A stretch of DNA of 64,000 bases from Valencia hispanica (lineage: Eukaryota; Chordata; Actinopteri; Cyprinodontiformes; Valenciidae), in assembly GCA_963556495.2 (NCBI GenBank), contig OY747714.1:47247541-47311540 (forward strand), written 5' to 3'. Below the pieces are notes generated by a model. The model worked only from the letters and a program-made list of their open reading frames with translations. It was not told the origin of the DNA and searched no databases. Below, in pieces: positions 34,891-45,700 of the stretch; the first letter of the stretch is position 1, and every line of letters starts with the position of its first letter. The position numbers and the translations under genes are program-made.

Positions 34891-35796
34891 AAATATTGAG
34901 ATAGGAAGCTAAACATTGAGTTAGGAAGCTAAATATTGAGATGGGACCCTAAATATTGAGATAGGACCCTAAATATTGAGATAGGACCCTAAATACTGAG
35001 ATAGGACGCCAAATACTGAGATAGGACGCCAAATATTGAGATAGGACGCTAAATATTGAGATAGGACCCTAAATATTGAGATAGGACGCCAAATACTGAG
35101 TTAGAAAGCTAAATATTGAGATAGGACGCTAAATATTGAGATAGGACGCCAAATACTGAGTTAGGACCCTAAATATTGAGATAGGACGCCAAATACTGAG
35201 TTAGGACCCTAAATATTGAGATAGGACGCCAAATACTGAGTTAGGACCCTAAATATTGAGATAGGACGCTAAATATTGAGATAGGACCCTAAATATTGAG
35301 ATAGGATGCCAAATACTGAGTTAGGACCCTAAATATTGAGATAGGACGCTAAATATTGAGATAGGACGCTAAATATTGAGATAGGACGCCAAATACTGAG
35401 TTAGGACCCTAAATATTGAGATAGGACCACAGATACTGAGATAGGATGCTAAATATTGAGATAGGACCCTAAATATTGAGATAGGATGCCAAATACTGAG
35501 TTAGGACCCTAAATATTGAGATAGGACGCTAAATATTGAGATAGGACCCTAAATATTGAGATAGGACGCCAAATACTGAGTTAGGACCCTAAATATTGAG
35601 ATAGGACGCTAAATATTGAGATAGGACGCCAAATACTGAGTTAGGACCCTAAATATTGAGATAGGACGCCAAATACTGAGTTAGGACCCTAAATACTGAG
35701 TTAGGACCCTAAACATTGAGATGGGACCCTAAACATTGAGATGGGACGCTAAACAGTTAGTTAGAAAGCTAAACATTGAGATAGGACGCTAAATAT

Positions 35797-36218
35797 GTTA
35801 TCAACTTTTTACTTTCTGTAACATAGAAAGTTCTCTTATATCAGATCTTCTGTTCCTTCTGTGTTTCTGCTCTGTCTTCTCAAACCCCCAGACGGTCGTG
35901 GCAGATGGCCGCTCCTACTGAGCCTGGTTCTGTTGGAGGTTTCTTCCTGTTAAAGGGGAGTTTTTCCTCTCCACCGTCGCTACATGCTTGCTCAGTATGA
36001 GGGATTGCTGAAGGATTGCTGTGGTTGGAAAGTCTGCATCAACGGGGCCCAACCTCACGCCAATGACTGACGCAATCTGCTGGGATTCCTTAAATAGGAA
36101 ACTTTTTAACTGATTGGAATGTTTGTATAAATGTATTGAAATGACTTCTTGTTAAGGGCCTTGAGATGACATCTGTTGTGAATTGGTGTTATATAAATAA
36201 ACTGAATTGAATTCAATT
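35797..36218 (+). mobile_element. LINE 3' tail embedded in array, copy 4
   Basis: 422 bp with the same flanks. It has private changes (CCTCACGCCAATG, GTTAAGGGCC, AATTGGTGTT). The array after it (36219-36620) is less homogenised, rich in GAGTTAGGAAACTAAACATT. Confidence 0.9.
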
Positions 36219-36639
36219 AAATATTGAGATAGGAAGCTAAACATTGAGTTAGGAAGCTAAACATTGAGTTAGGACGCTAAACATTGAGTTAGGACGCTAA
36301 ATATTGAGTTAGGAAACTAAACATTGAGTTAGGAAACTAAACATTGAGTTAGGAAACTAAACATTGAGTTAGGAAACTAAACATTGAGTTAGGAAGCTAA
36401 ACATTGAGATAGGACGCTAAATATTGAGATAGGACGCTAAATATTGAGATAGGACGCTAAACATTGAGATAGGACGCTAAATATTAAGATAGGACGCTAA
36501 ATATTGAGATAGGACGCTAAATATTGAGTTAGGACGCTAAACATTGAGTTAGGAAGCTAAATATTGAGATAGGAAGCTAAATATTGAGTTATGAAGCTAA
36601 ATATTGAGTTAGAACCCTAAAGCATAAGTTAGTGCTGTG

Positions 36640-37050
36640 GGAATATTCCTATGTAGTTAGGTTTTAATTACATATTCTCTGTCTAGTGAATGTATCAAGG
36701 GCGAGATGACAAAGTTAGGGGAAGCAAGGTTAATATTCCTTATTAAAATGTCAGATCACCAGAGAGACAGACGCCGGGGCAGCAAGATATCTACGGAGCG
36801 GTCTGATCTGGGATGTGCTGGTTCATGCTTTACTATCAGACTGGCATGATGCAGTTCTCCAGAAGCTGGACATGGTGACTGGAGAAGACGTGCTGCAGAG
36901 ATAAACAGTGATTGATGAATACTATTCAAACTGTTAGTCAGAAAGGTTGGGTAGGGCGATGTAAGAGTAATCTCTGTCCCCTCCATGTTCTGGCCAGACA
37001 TGTTTGAATTAAATACTTAAACGCCTTCTGAGAGTCAGTCTTCTTTTACT
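36640..37050 (-). repeat. Interspersed repeat, inverse of 14117-14520
   Basis: It contains TTAGGTTTTAATTACATATTCTCTGTCTAGTGAATGTATC and, inverted, AACATGGAGGGGACAGAGATTACTCTTACA. It interrupts the right end of element T3. Confidence 0.65.
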
Positions 37051-37249
37051 TTGGGAACCCTGAAGTATTTCCTTCCGTTACACAGTCTAAATAGCCCAAA
37101 TTATTGGTGTCAATTTTTGAGAGTATAACTTTACACCCCATAGTAAACATGTTGAAATGTTGCACTTGTTGGCTAGCTCTGCTAATCCACCTCATTTGCT
37201 TTTGCCGCTCCTCTTTAAATGTGATATGAATAAATATTTCAAGGTGATG

Positions 37250-37610
37250 TGAATTAGTTAATTACATGTTAATACATGCATATAGGGAATATGTCATGTA
37301 GAAGATCATCAGAGTGTTTAAACAGATGTCAGTGAGGAGCAGATTTGATTAGGAGGACCTCTGACCCAGTTCCATTTAGCTTTGCAGTGGGAGGTGTTAA
37401 TTTATTTTTACTTTGCGGGACCATACATCAATCAGTATTAATATTGAATCACTTTTAGGCCATTGAGCAATGGAAGGGAGCGGAAGAGTTCGAGCTTGGG
37501 CCAGATTGGGGAACCTGTATGAGAATTCTGGCCGATCTGCTTAATAAAACACAAGAAAACGCTCATGGGACTGCAGCCTCATCTTTGTTTAGGGAAGAGG
37601 ACACTGATTT
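37250..37610 (+). mobile_element. Possible LTR remnant
   Basis: It shares TAGGGAATATGTCATG..AAGATCA, a CCTCTGACC block and a CTCATTTTTGTTnAnGAA end with the LTR at 26130-26461. It has an AATAAA at about 37543. No primer-binding site or TG/CA ends were identified. Confidence 0.35.
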
Positions 37611-37639
37611 CTATCATGGTTATAATTTACCTCCTACAG

Positions 37640-38722
37640 GATCGTAGTTGTTGCTAATCAAGTCTGTGAGCATCTAAACAATAACGAGCTGTTTGAAGAG
37701 TTTCAGTCAGGTTTTAGAGCTCATCATAGCACTGAAACAGCACTGGTGAAGGTTACTAATGATATTCTCATGGCCTCAGATAATAGACTTGTGTCTGTTC
37801 TGGTTTTGTTAGATCTCAGTGCTGCTTTTGACACAGTCGATCAAAATATTGTCTTAGAAAGGCTTGAACATGTTGCAGGGATCAAAGGAACAGCACTAGG
37901 CTGGTTTAAATCATATTTGTCTGATAGATTCCAGTTTGTCTGCCTTCAGTTGATCCAAAATGCTGCAGCAAGAGTTCTGATGAATATTAAAAAGAGAGAT
38001 CACATTTCTCCTGTTTTAGCTTCCCTTCATTGGCTCCCTGTTAAATCCAGAATAGAATTTAAGATCCTTCTTCTTACATACAAAGCCCTTAATAATCAAG
38101 CTCCATCATACATCAGAGATCTAATTGCTCCATATGTTCCCAACAGAGCCCTTTGCTCTCAGACTGCAGGTTTACTTGTAGTTCCTAGGATCTCTAAAAG
38201 TAGAATGGGAGGCAGATCTTTTAGTTCTCAGGCTCCTCTCCTGTGGAACCAGCTCCCAGCTTTAGTCCGTGAGGCAGACACTCTGTTTACTTTTAAGGCC
38301 AGGCTTAAAACTTTCCTTTTTGATAAAGCTTATAGTTAGAGTGGCTTAGGTCATCCTGAGCTGTCTCTATAGTTATGCTGCTATAGGCTTAGACTGCTGG
38401 AGGACAGACTTACCACTTTGCTTCACTCTGCTACTTCCTTTTCTCCTACTACTCTCCAGTTGTATTACAGTACATTCTGTTATTTCGACTGTTAACTTTG
38501 TTTTCTCTCAGTGTTTTTCTCTCCATAGAAGATATACCTGGTCTGGTATCCTGCTTGGCTGCCCTGTTGGACGGGGGGCATCGACTGGGATGATCCTCCC
38601 AGTAACTGAACATCCACTGTGTCCTGTTATCAACTTTTTACTTTCTGTAACATAGAAAGTTCTCTTATATCGGATCTTCTGTTCCTTCTGTGTCTCTGCT
38701 CTGTCTTCTCAAAAAAAAAAAT
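37640..38722 (+). mobile_element. L2-like LINE with deleted catalytic core
   Basis: The coding frame runs from about 37649 (NNNELFEEFQSGFRAHHSTET) to the stop at 38337. It has the LDLSAAFDTVDQ block, then GWFKSYLSDRFQFV runs straight into [22 protein letters not shown] and PLLWNQLPALVREA. The palm segment with the catalytic YADD box is missing, so an in-frame deletion of the core is inferred. The 3' UTR ends in the same tail that is embedded four times in the array, here cut at CTGTCTTCTCAAAAAAAAAA (38701-38722). Confidence 0.85.
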
Positions 38723-38900
38723 AAACACAGAGCTCCTCTGACCCTTATTTCGAGACGTTTCTTGTCTGGCTACTTTTAGTATTTTTACTCAACAGGCAAC
38801 ATATTCAACCTCAGAGGCGAATCAGTCGCACGATGAAAATAAAAGATTTACATTTGTTTCTAAAACATACAGATCACGCCCTCCCCGCCGTCTCTGCTAC

Positions 38901-38998
38901 CTGATCTGGACTCTGGACTCATGGATCTCCGAGAGGTCAGGATCCAACGCTCGGTCGGGCCCGGAACCTTCCTCCTCCTTCACCTTCACCACTTCATT
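38901..38998 (-). CDS. Gene D exon 6b
   Basis: 98 nt from ATTCCCTTTCAG to GATCAG|GTAGCA, phase 0 to 2. It encodes NEVVKVKEEEGSGPDRALD, ending ESRVQI. The VKxEEE pattern is a typical acidic linker of this family. Its phase requires the small exon 39083-39185 before it. Confidence 0.6.
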
Positions 38999-39082
38999 CT
39001 GAAAGGGAATTGGTTCAAATCAACAAACAGGGATGGACCCTTGAACCCGGGAACCAGAACTTCCCACGTCTACGGCCCTCAC

Positions 39083-39185
39083 CCAGGTGATCTGGGTTCC
39101 TATGCAGACCATGTTGCCCCGAGCCGCTTCCTGCTCCTGGAGCCGGGATGCGGAGCCAATGGACCCGACGGCGCCTCCAACAGAG
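39083..39185 (-). CDS. Gene D exon 6x, phase-bridging exon
   Basis: 103 nt from TTTCTGCAG to ACCTGG|GTGAGG, incoming phase 2, outgoing 0. It encodes SVGGAVGSIGSASRLQEQEA, then ARGNMVCIGTQITW. Without it, exon 6a (ending phase 2) cannot join 6b (starting phase 0) in frame. This exon restores the frame exactly, which is the main evidence for it. Confidence 0.55.
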
Positions 39186-39266
39186 CTGCAGAAAGTTGAT
39201 GCTTAAGTTCTGTCCCTACGGAGCTTTTACTTTGGACTTTGGCTGCCGTTTTATGAAAGTGTTCAC

Positions 39267-39367
39267 CTTGTATGGAACTCTGTTTCATCGCTCTTCAGAA
39301 CCACCGGGTCGGTAGATGTAGCCTCATTCAGGAGATGTTGACCGACCTCCATCTTTACCTCCACTTT
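39267..39367 (-). CDS. Gene D exon 6a
   Basis: 101 nt from CTTCTCTCTCAG to TACAAG|GTGAAC, phase 0 to 2. It encodes KVEVKMEVGQHLLNEATS, ending KSDETEFHT. It is the counterpart of gene C exon 6 (KRDEAGLHT). It could splice directly to the finger exon, as in gene C, or via 6x and 6b. Confidence 0.65.
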
Positions 39368-39439
39368 CTGAGAGAGAAGATGTAAAAAAGAAAAAGATTA
39401 ATCTGAGCATGTCTGAGATCAGCGTGTAGAACTGGCAGG

Positions 39440-40490
39440 GATGTAAGAAAATATCGATACGGCCGATATATCGCGATATTTTATGTCCTGATATTGTATT
39501 GATATTCAAAAGACATTTATCAATTTTTTTTTAGGATGTGAATGGAACGATTAACAATGACAGTAATTTTTGTAGTGAAATTAAAAGTATGACTGGTAGT
39601 TGGTGGCTGTTTTCACCTTCTTCGTTCCAGTGGATCAACTAGCTCTAGTAATCTTTAGTCGGATTGATTACTGCAACAGCGTCTTCACAGGTCTGCCTAA
39701 AAAGTCAATCAGACAGCTGCAGCTGATCCAGAACGCTGCTGCTCGTGTTCCTCACTAGAACCAGGAAAGTAGAGCACATCACCCCAGTTCTAAAGTCCTT
39801 ACACTGGCTCCCTGTAGCTCAGAGAATAGACTTCTAAATACTTCTACTAGTTTATAAATCATTACATGGCTTAGCACACAGATATGTTGAAGATCTACTG
39901 TTACTATAGCAACCCACCAGACCACTCAGGTCCTCTAATTCCAGTTTACTCAACATCCCTAGAATCAGAACCAAACATGGAGAAGCAGCTTTCAGTTTCT
40001 ATGCTCCTCTAATCTGGAACAAACTTCCAGAAAACTGCAAAGCTGCTGAAACACTGAACTGTTTTAAATCGAGACTAAAGACACATCCGTTTAAAATTGC
40101 CTTCGATTAAATGATTGATGTCATATGTATGAAATGTGTTCATGCTCTCTTGCTTCATTGTGCATCATGTGTGTTTCATGCTAATTTGCTACTTTTACTT
40201 TTACATTTCCAATGTTATATTCTACGTTTGGTTTGTTTTTTTAATCACCAAATCATGTAAAGCACCTTGAATTACCCTGTTGTTGAAAGTGTGCTATACA
40301 AATAAAATTACCTTGCCTAATAAAACTAGATGTGTTAAAGTGTGAAACAGGATGTTTAGAATGCTGGGACAGTTTTTCTACAGTAAAATTCAGTTTTAAA
40401 AATCACAAAATATAGTCTTACTCATAGTAACACACAATATATCCCTGTATTGTGATACACATCTTATCGCCAGATTCTTGCTAATACACC
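39440..40490 (+). mobile_element. CGATAT-rich element interrupted by a LINE
   Basis: A third copy of the repeat at 1340-2050 (GACAGTAATTTTTGTAG, GGCTGTTTTCACCTTCTTCGTTCCAGTGGATCAACTAG). It is split at about 39647/40320 by a LINE fragment and continues with TAATAAAACTAGATGTG...GAAACAGG. It lies in gene D intron 5. Confidence 0.65.
39648..40319 (+). mobile_element. Rex1/Babar-like LINE C-terminal fragment
   Basis: [25 protein letters not shown] and RIDF blocks can be read with a frameshift and stops, followed by a 3' UTR ending GTGCTATACAAATAAAATTACCTTGCC. It is 5'-truncated and nested in the element at 39440-40490. Confidence 0.75.
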
Positions 40491-40513
40491 CTAGAAGGAA
40501 GTGGAGGTTTCAC

Positions 40514-40731
40514 CTTCAGCCGGACGTAGAGCGTCGGGTCCCCCACCCTGCAGATCTCCTCTGGAGTCGCCGCCGCCAGAGGATGAAGCCTCCTGCTCTT
40601 GTCAGAGGTCAGGAGGTCAAAGGGTTCTCCCTCCGCCAGCCGAGGGAAGCTAGACCTCAGCAGGTCCAGGAAGGACGCCTCCGGGAGACCTCGGGGACAC
40701 TTCAGGACCGAGACGGGCCTTTTCCGAAACA
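40514..40731 (-). CDS. Gene D exon 5, alpha/beta module second half
   Basis: 218 nt from TCTCCCCCAG to CTGAAG|GTGAAA, phase 1 to 0. It encodes VFRKRPVSVLKCPRG, then a helix ASFLDLLRSSFPRL, EPFDLLTSDKSRRLHPL, TPEEI and TLYVRLK. It aligns along its length with gene C exon 5 but is six residues shorter near the TPEEI loop. Conservation of the CPRG, DLLRS.FP, PFD, TPEEI and TLY.RLK blocks between paralogues argues for a functional folded domain. Confidence 0.8.
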
Positions 40732-40819
40732 CTGGGGGAGATTGAACAATTTCCGGTTAAGGCGCAACTCTGAACAGAACCAGAACAAAACGCCCAGAGC
40801 TAAAAACCAACGCACGCAC

Positions 40820-40929
40820 CGGTTTTAGACAGAACCTCGGTCTTAGAGTCCTCCAGGAACCAGATCCTGAGTGTTATGTGGTTCTGGGAGTCGCTGATCC
40901 GGGTTCTCCTTCTCCTGGCCGCCTGAACT
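40820..40929 (-). CDS. Gene D exon 4, alpha/beta module first half
   Basis: 110 nt from TTTCTCCAG to AAAACCG|GTGCGT, incoming phase 2, outgoing 1. It encodes a basic VQAARRRRTRISDSQ stretch, then ITLRIWFLEDSKTEVLSKTG. It aligns with gene C exon 4. Confidence 0.7.
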
Positions 40930-41543
40930 CTGGAGAAACTGAACCTGCAGGAGGACCGCAGATCAGCTGGATGTTTCCAGAAACCTGACGACTCGGACGG
41001 GTCTCCGTGGTTCTGACTCTGGTTAGGATGGAGCTCCGCTGGTCAGAACCAAACAGCATTCGAGCGTCAAAATAAAACGACTGGAAGGCCTCGACTCGCA
41101 GCAAGAACGTCCCGGGTTCTGGAGTCTCTCTGCTTGGAGTTTCAACGTTCTGCTTGTGCAGGCTTTGGTTCTGGTTCTGTGTCTCTGTCGTGGACTGGAG
41201 ACTCGTCCAGGGTCCAGATTATCATCTATTCTCAGTATCTGGACTTTAATCACAAAACGGTATTCCAACTTTTTCTTCTCACCTTTTAACTTTCTGGGCA
41301 TTTCGTACCGACTGTGATCATTCATCCCCACCAGCGAGACATTTTCTATTTTCTATTCAAAGTTTACTCTAGAGAAAAGTACCTATGGGGCCTGATTTGT
41401 TTATCTTTGACATAACCAGAAGCATTCTGTATTTTTTAAATTATTTATTAGTATGTGTTTACCATATCGTCGTAAATATCACAACCCGAGACTTTCCTCA
41501 GATTTCCCGATCTCATTTTTAGGAGCCATGCTGCTCTCGTTAC

Positions 41544-41676
41544 CTTGGTGATGATTTGTAATTCGGGTCCTTCGGGTCTTCTTGGGTCCGTTTGGAGATC
41601 GCCTCTGGATCTTCTTCAGCTTCCTCATCCTCAGAAAGGTTTCCAGTCAGTTTGTGCCTCTCGGCGGCCTCCACAT
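41544..41676 (-). CDS. Gene D exon 3, acidic linker
   Basis: 133 nt from TTGTGTTTAG to CACCAAG|GTAACG, phase 1 to 2. It encodes VEAAERHKLTGNLSEDEEAEE, ending QEDPKDPNYKSSP. The QEDPKDPNYK tail equals QEELTDPDYK in gene C exon 3. Exon 1 joins it directly in phase, so the missing exon 2 does not break the frame. Confidence 0.7.
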
Positions 41677-41977
41677 CTAAACACAACAACACAGTCTGTT
41701 TCTGGATCCATACATGTTTGTTTGTTTTTTGAATGCAATTCTGTTTTTTTAGGACAACGACCTATAAGATAAACTCTGCTGCAGGTTCTTCTATAGATGT
41801 TGTAGTTGTGAATCCAACAGGAAGTGAATGAATGAAAACATTATTCCCATCCATGTTCCAACCCTTTATCTGATCTTTGTTAACTCAAAGCCACCATCTT
41901 TTCATTAGATTGTAGGAGTTCTTAGTTTTAACACCTTAAAAGAGCACAAAAGTTCCTCTAGCCTCTGTATGGTGTGC

Positions 41978-42790
41978 CGTTTGTAAAGTTACACAGTCAA
42001 ATAGTAACAGCAATAAATTTAGTTATTTCATAAAAATAGGAGTTCATATTTTCATCTTGTTCATTCAGTTATGTCAGTTTATAACTAAATATTCAGCTGG
42101 CAAGATGCTATCAAAATTTTTAGCTTCAAACTAAATATTTAGTCTAGAGCTAAACATTTAGCTAAGATTCAAATTCGTGCTATTGTTTAGTTTAAATATT
42201 TCTCTAACATCTAGCTAGCTGGATATTTCGCTAGCTCCTTGTTGGCTAAATATTTAGCTTCAAACTAAATATTTAGCCTAGAGCTAAACATTTAGCTAAA
42301 TTTCAAATTCATGCAATTGTTTAGTTTAAATATTTTGCTACCATCAATAACTCAGACATTTCAGTAGCCACGTGCTAGCTAAATATTTAGCTTCATATTA
42401 AATATTTAGCCTAGAGCTAAACATTTAGCTAAGATTCAAATTCGTGCTATTGTTTAGTTTAAATATTTCTCTAACATCTAGCTAGCCGGATATTTCGCTA
42501 GGTCCTTGTTGGCTAAATATTTAGCTTCAAACTAAATATTTGGCCTAGAGCTAAACATTTAGCTAAATTTCAAATTCATGCAATTGTTTAGTTTAAATAT
42601 TTTGCTACCATCAATAACTCAGACATTTCAGTAGCCACGTGCTAGCTAAATATTTAGCTTCATATTAAACATTTAGCCTAGAGCTAAACATTTAGCTAAA
42701 ATTCAAATTCATGCAAATGTTAAGTTTAAATATTTTGTTACCAACTAGCTAGCCAGATATTTCGCTATTCTCTATTTAAATAAATATTCA
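41978..42790. mobile_element. Foldback-like element T4, left end and minisatellite
   Basis: The left end GCCGTTTGTAAAGTTACACAGTC...ATTTAGTTATTTCATAAAAATAGGAGTTCAT matches T1 and T3. The interior has units of about 135 bp built on GCTAAATATTTAGCTTCAAACTAAATATTTAGCC, starting near 42243, 42378, 42512 and 42647, in alternating subtypes (270-bp higher-order period). The right end is replaced by the Gypsy fragment. It lies in gene D intron 1. Confidence 0.65.
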
Positions 42791-42794
42791 GCAC

Positions 42795-45700
42795 TTTCAG
42801 CGTCGTATGTCTCAAATGCTGGAGGGGTGCAAGGGCGTAGTTTGCCACGCTGATGACATCGTCGTCTTTGGGAAGGATACGTAGCAGCACAACGAGAAAC
42901 TACACAAAGCGCTACAGACTCTCAAGAAGGAAGGACTGACACTGAATGAAAAATTAGGATTCTCAAAAGACAAGATCACGTTCGTGGGACACCGTGTCAC
43001 ATCAGAGGGCGTGTCCCCAGGCCCAAATAAGGTCAGGGCAATCATGGAGCTGCCAGAGCCCACAGATGCAGAAGATGTGAGGAGAGTTATGGGCATGGCC
43101 AACTACCTGGGAAAGTTTCTCTCTCATCTCGCATCACACACAAAACCATTAAAGGACTTACTCAGTGAAAAGAACGAGTGGCACTTGGGAGCCCCGCAGA
43201 AGGCAGCATTTCAGAGACTGAAAACCCGAACTGAGCTCACAATGTGTTCTTGCACCCTACTCACTAACAGTAGAGACGTGTGTGGCAGCCAACGCTTCAT
43301 CCTATGGGCTAGGTGCTGTCCTCACACAAGAACAACCGGAAGGAGTATGGAGGCCTGTGGTGTTCATCTAAAGAGGCTTAACTGAAGTGGAGAAACACTA
43401 TCCTCAAATAGAGAAAGAGGCCTTGGCAGTCACATGGGCGTGTGAACGACTAGCACCCTACGTTCATATTCTCAGCTTCAGTTTGGAGACAGACCATAAG
43501 CCGCTGGTACCTCTCCTAAGTACTAAAGCATTAGACGACCTTCCACCGAGAGTTCTGAGGTTTCGCCTAAGACTAATGAAATTCACATTCGATATCGTGC
43601 ATGTTCCGGGTAAGAGTTCAATAACTGCAGACACCCTGTCAGGAGCACCAGTCAAACAAGCAGTGACGCAGGATGACCTAAATAACGAGCAAGAAGTCAA
43701 AGTGTTTGTGGACGCAGGGGATCCAAGGTCTACCAGCTACGGAGCCAAGACTAAAGGTGATCCAGCAAAGACAGCGCACGGACCCTGTCTGCGCAAAACT
43801 CATCCAATACTGCAAGTCAGGGTGGCCAGAGAAACATACATTATCTCCAGATTTGGGGCCATTCTGGCCGGAGAAGGAAAACATCTCTCTAGCAGGAGAG
43901 CTACTGCTAAGAGGACAAAGACTCGTGATTCCACAGGGCATGAGGCAGGAAATCCTAGACCTGCTCCGTAGTGGCCACCAAGGCGCAGTCAAATGCAGGG
44001 CGAGAGCCCGACAAGCGGTCTGGTGGCCAAGACTGTCCGTGCAGATCAGCCAACTTGTGGACAACTGTAACACGTGTTCACAACATAGGGCAGAGCACAA
44101 AGAACCAGAAATGACAACTCCAGTACCACAGCGCTGGCAGAGGGTAGGTACTGAGCTCTTTTTTTGGGGCAAAGAGACTTATGTTCTTCTTGTGGATTAC
44201 TTCTCAAGGTACATTGAAGTGGCCAAGCTGAAGGTGGCATCTGCAGCTACGGTGATAGCAGCCATCAACGAGACCTTCGGTCGCCACAGGATAGCAGAGA
44301 CAGTCGTGTCGGACAACGGACCACGGTACAGCAGTGACCTATTTAAGGACTTTGCAGCCGAGTTCGGGTTCACTCATGTTACCAGTAGCCCAAAGTACCC
44401 GCAGGCAAGCGGAGAAGCTGAGCGGGGCCGTTGCCACGGTGAAAGGACTGTGGAAAGGGGGAGGTTAGGGCTGGGCGATAGGGGCTTAAAATAAAATCTC
44501 CGATTTGATTTAATGTAATTCGATTAACGATTTTTTTTCCCCGGTTTTTGGGAAAGTATGGCGTTTTTGGAGGGAAGTACACCACAAATCCCATGCATTG
44601 TTAATGAAATACACAGTTAAACTCAAATAAGGTTGCATAGTCTGACTGGACCACATGTCGGTTGTTGCCGAATAAAAGGACAGATCCTCCAGTTCTCTGC
44701 TGACTTTCTCTCGTGTTGTTGTTGTACAGCACGACTTCATTGAAGTACTTGTGGCTGGGTAGCTCATATCTGGGGTCTGAGGTTTTAATCAAATTAATAA
44801 ACCCAGTCTTCTCCACGATATATATGGGTACCATGTCTTTGGCCATTTACAAAGCGACCGCTTCAGCGATTGTTTCCACCGTGCCCCTTTCCTGTCATAT
44901 GCGGTGCCTTGTGCAAAGGATTCAGCTACAGTTAGCTGTTTTTTAGCTAAGGTTTGTTGGTCACTGCGGTTTTGTTCGTCTCGTGGAGCCTGGCATTTTT
45001 CATATTCGGCGGATGCCTCTGTTTCAGGTGTTGGAATAGGTTTGTGGTGCTGCTGCCTTTGATTGCGATGGGCTTTAGGCAGATGTTGCAGCGTGGGGTC
45101 TCTTGCTCCACGTCTGTCACAGCAAACCCATACCAGTTCCAAACAACAGATGATTTTATTCCTTTCTTGAGAACAAACTTCCCACTCTCACCAGTGACCA
45201 TGTGGTCGCTTGCTGTTGCTGTTTCGTGTGCGCTATGATGTTGTTGTTCTCGCTTGGCATACTGCTATGTGAAACTAACGCTACGGAAGCTCCGTGGAGC
45301 CAAAAATGCGCCATTACACAAAAACTCGATTTACTCTTTTTTTTTTTTTTTTTTCGCCTGCAACAAACGATTCAAATTAATTAATCCAATCGATTTTTCG
45401 CCCAGGCCAAGGGGAGGTGAGAAGACAAAAGCGCTGCTGACGTACCGCGCTACACCTCTCGAGTGCGGCTATTCTCCTGCACAACTTCTGATGGGCAGAC
45501 AGTTACAAATTACTCTGCCACAACGCCCCGTCACCCTGGTTCCTCAGTGGCCAAAAATAAACGGCTTCCGAATCAAACAGAGACAATCGAAAGAAAATCA
45601 GCAACGTCGACACAGAGCCCGTCCACTAACGCCTTTGCAACCGGGTCAAAACGTGTGGCTTCCGGGAGAAAACAAAGAACGGACGGTTGTACAACAGGCA

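Larger units (their letters stand above)
30130..36620 (+). repeat. 20-bp minisatellite with higher-order repeats, about 6.5 kb
   Basis: The unit is GGACSCYAAATAYTGAGWTA, repeated some 240 times, interrupted by four identical-length LINE tails. A marker variant (GACCACAGATACTGAGATAGG) recurs at 30781, 32529, about 33888 and about 35427. The block 30130-31332 repeats as 31878-33080 with period 1748 bp, and later periods are 1388 and 1328 bp. There are no spacers, so it is not a CRISPR array. Confidence 0.95.
30030..37138. mobile_element. Foldback-like element T3 carrying a giant minisatellite
   Basis: Left end: TTTGTAAAGTTACACAGGCAAAAATTAACACCAATAACTTGAG, then GATTTAGTCTGTCA. Right end at 37080-37138 is its inverse (AGTCTAAATAGCCCAAATTATTGGTGTC...AACTTTACACC). 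Just inside the left end a TTTAGCTAAATATTTAGTTAAC unit grades into the 20-bp array unit, so the array appears to be the element's own interior, expanded. It lies in gene D's last intron, about 50 bp from the finger-exon acceptor, as T1 does in gene C. Another repeat is inserted at 36640-37050. Confidence 0.65.

Noticed and set aside
30130..36620. CRISPR-like array
   Set aside because: Regular 20-bp repeats but no unique spacers, no cas genes and a eukaryotic setting; it is a minisatellite.
40478..40828. Plus-strand 116-residue frame
   Set aside because: It is the shadow of gene D exon 5, which is confirmed by its paralogue in gene C.
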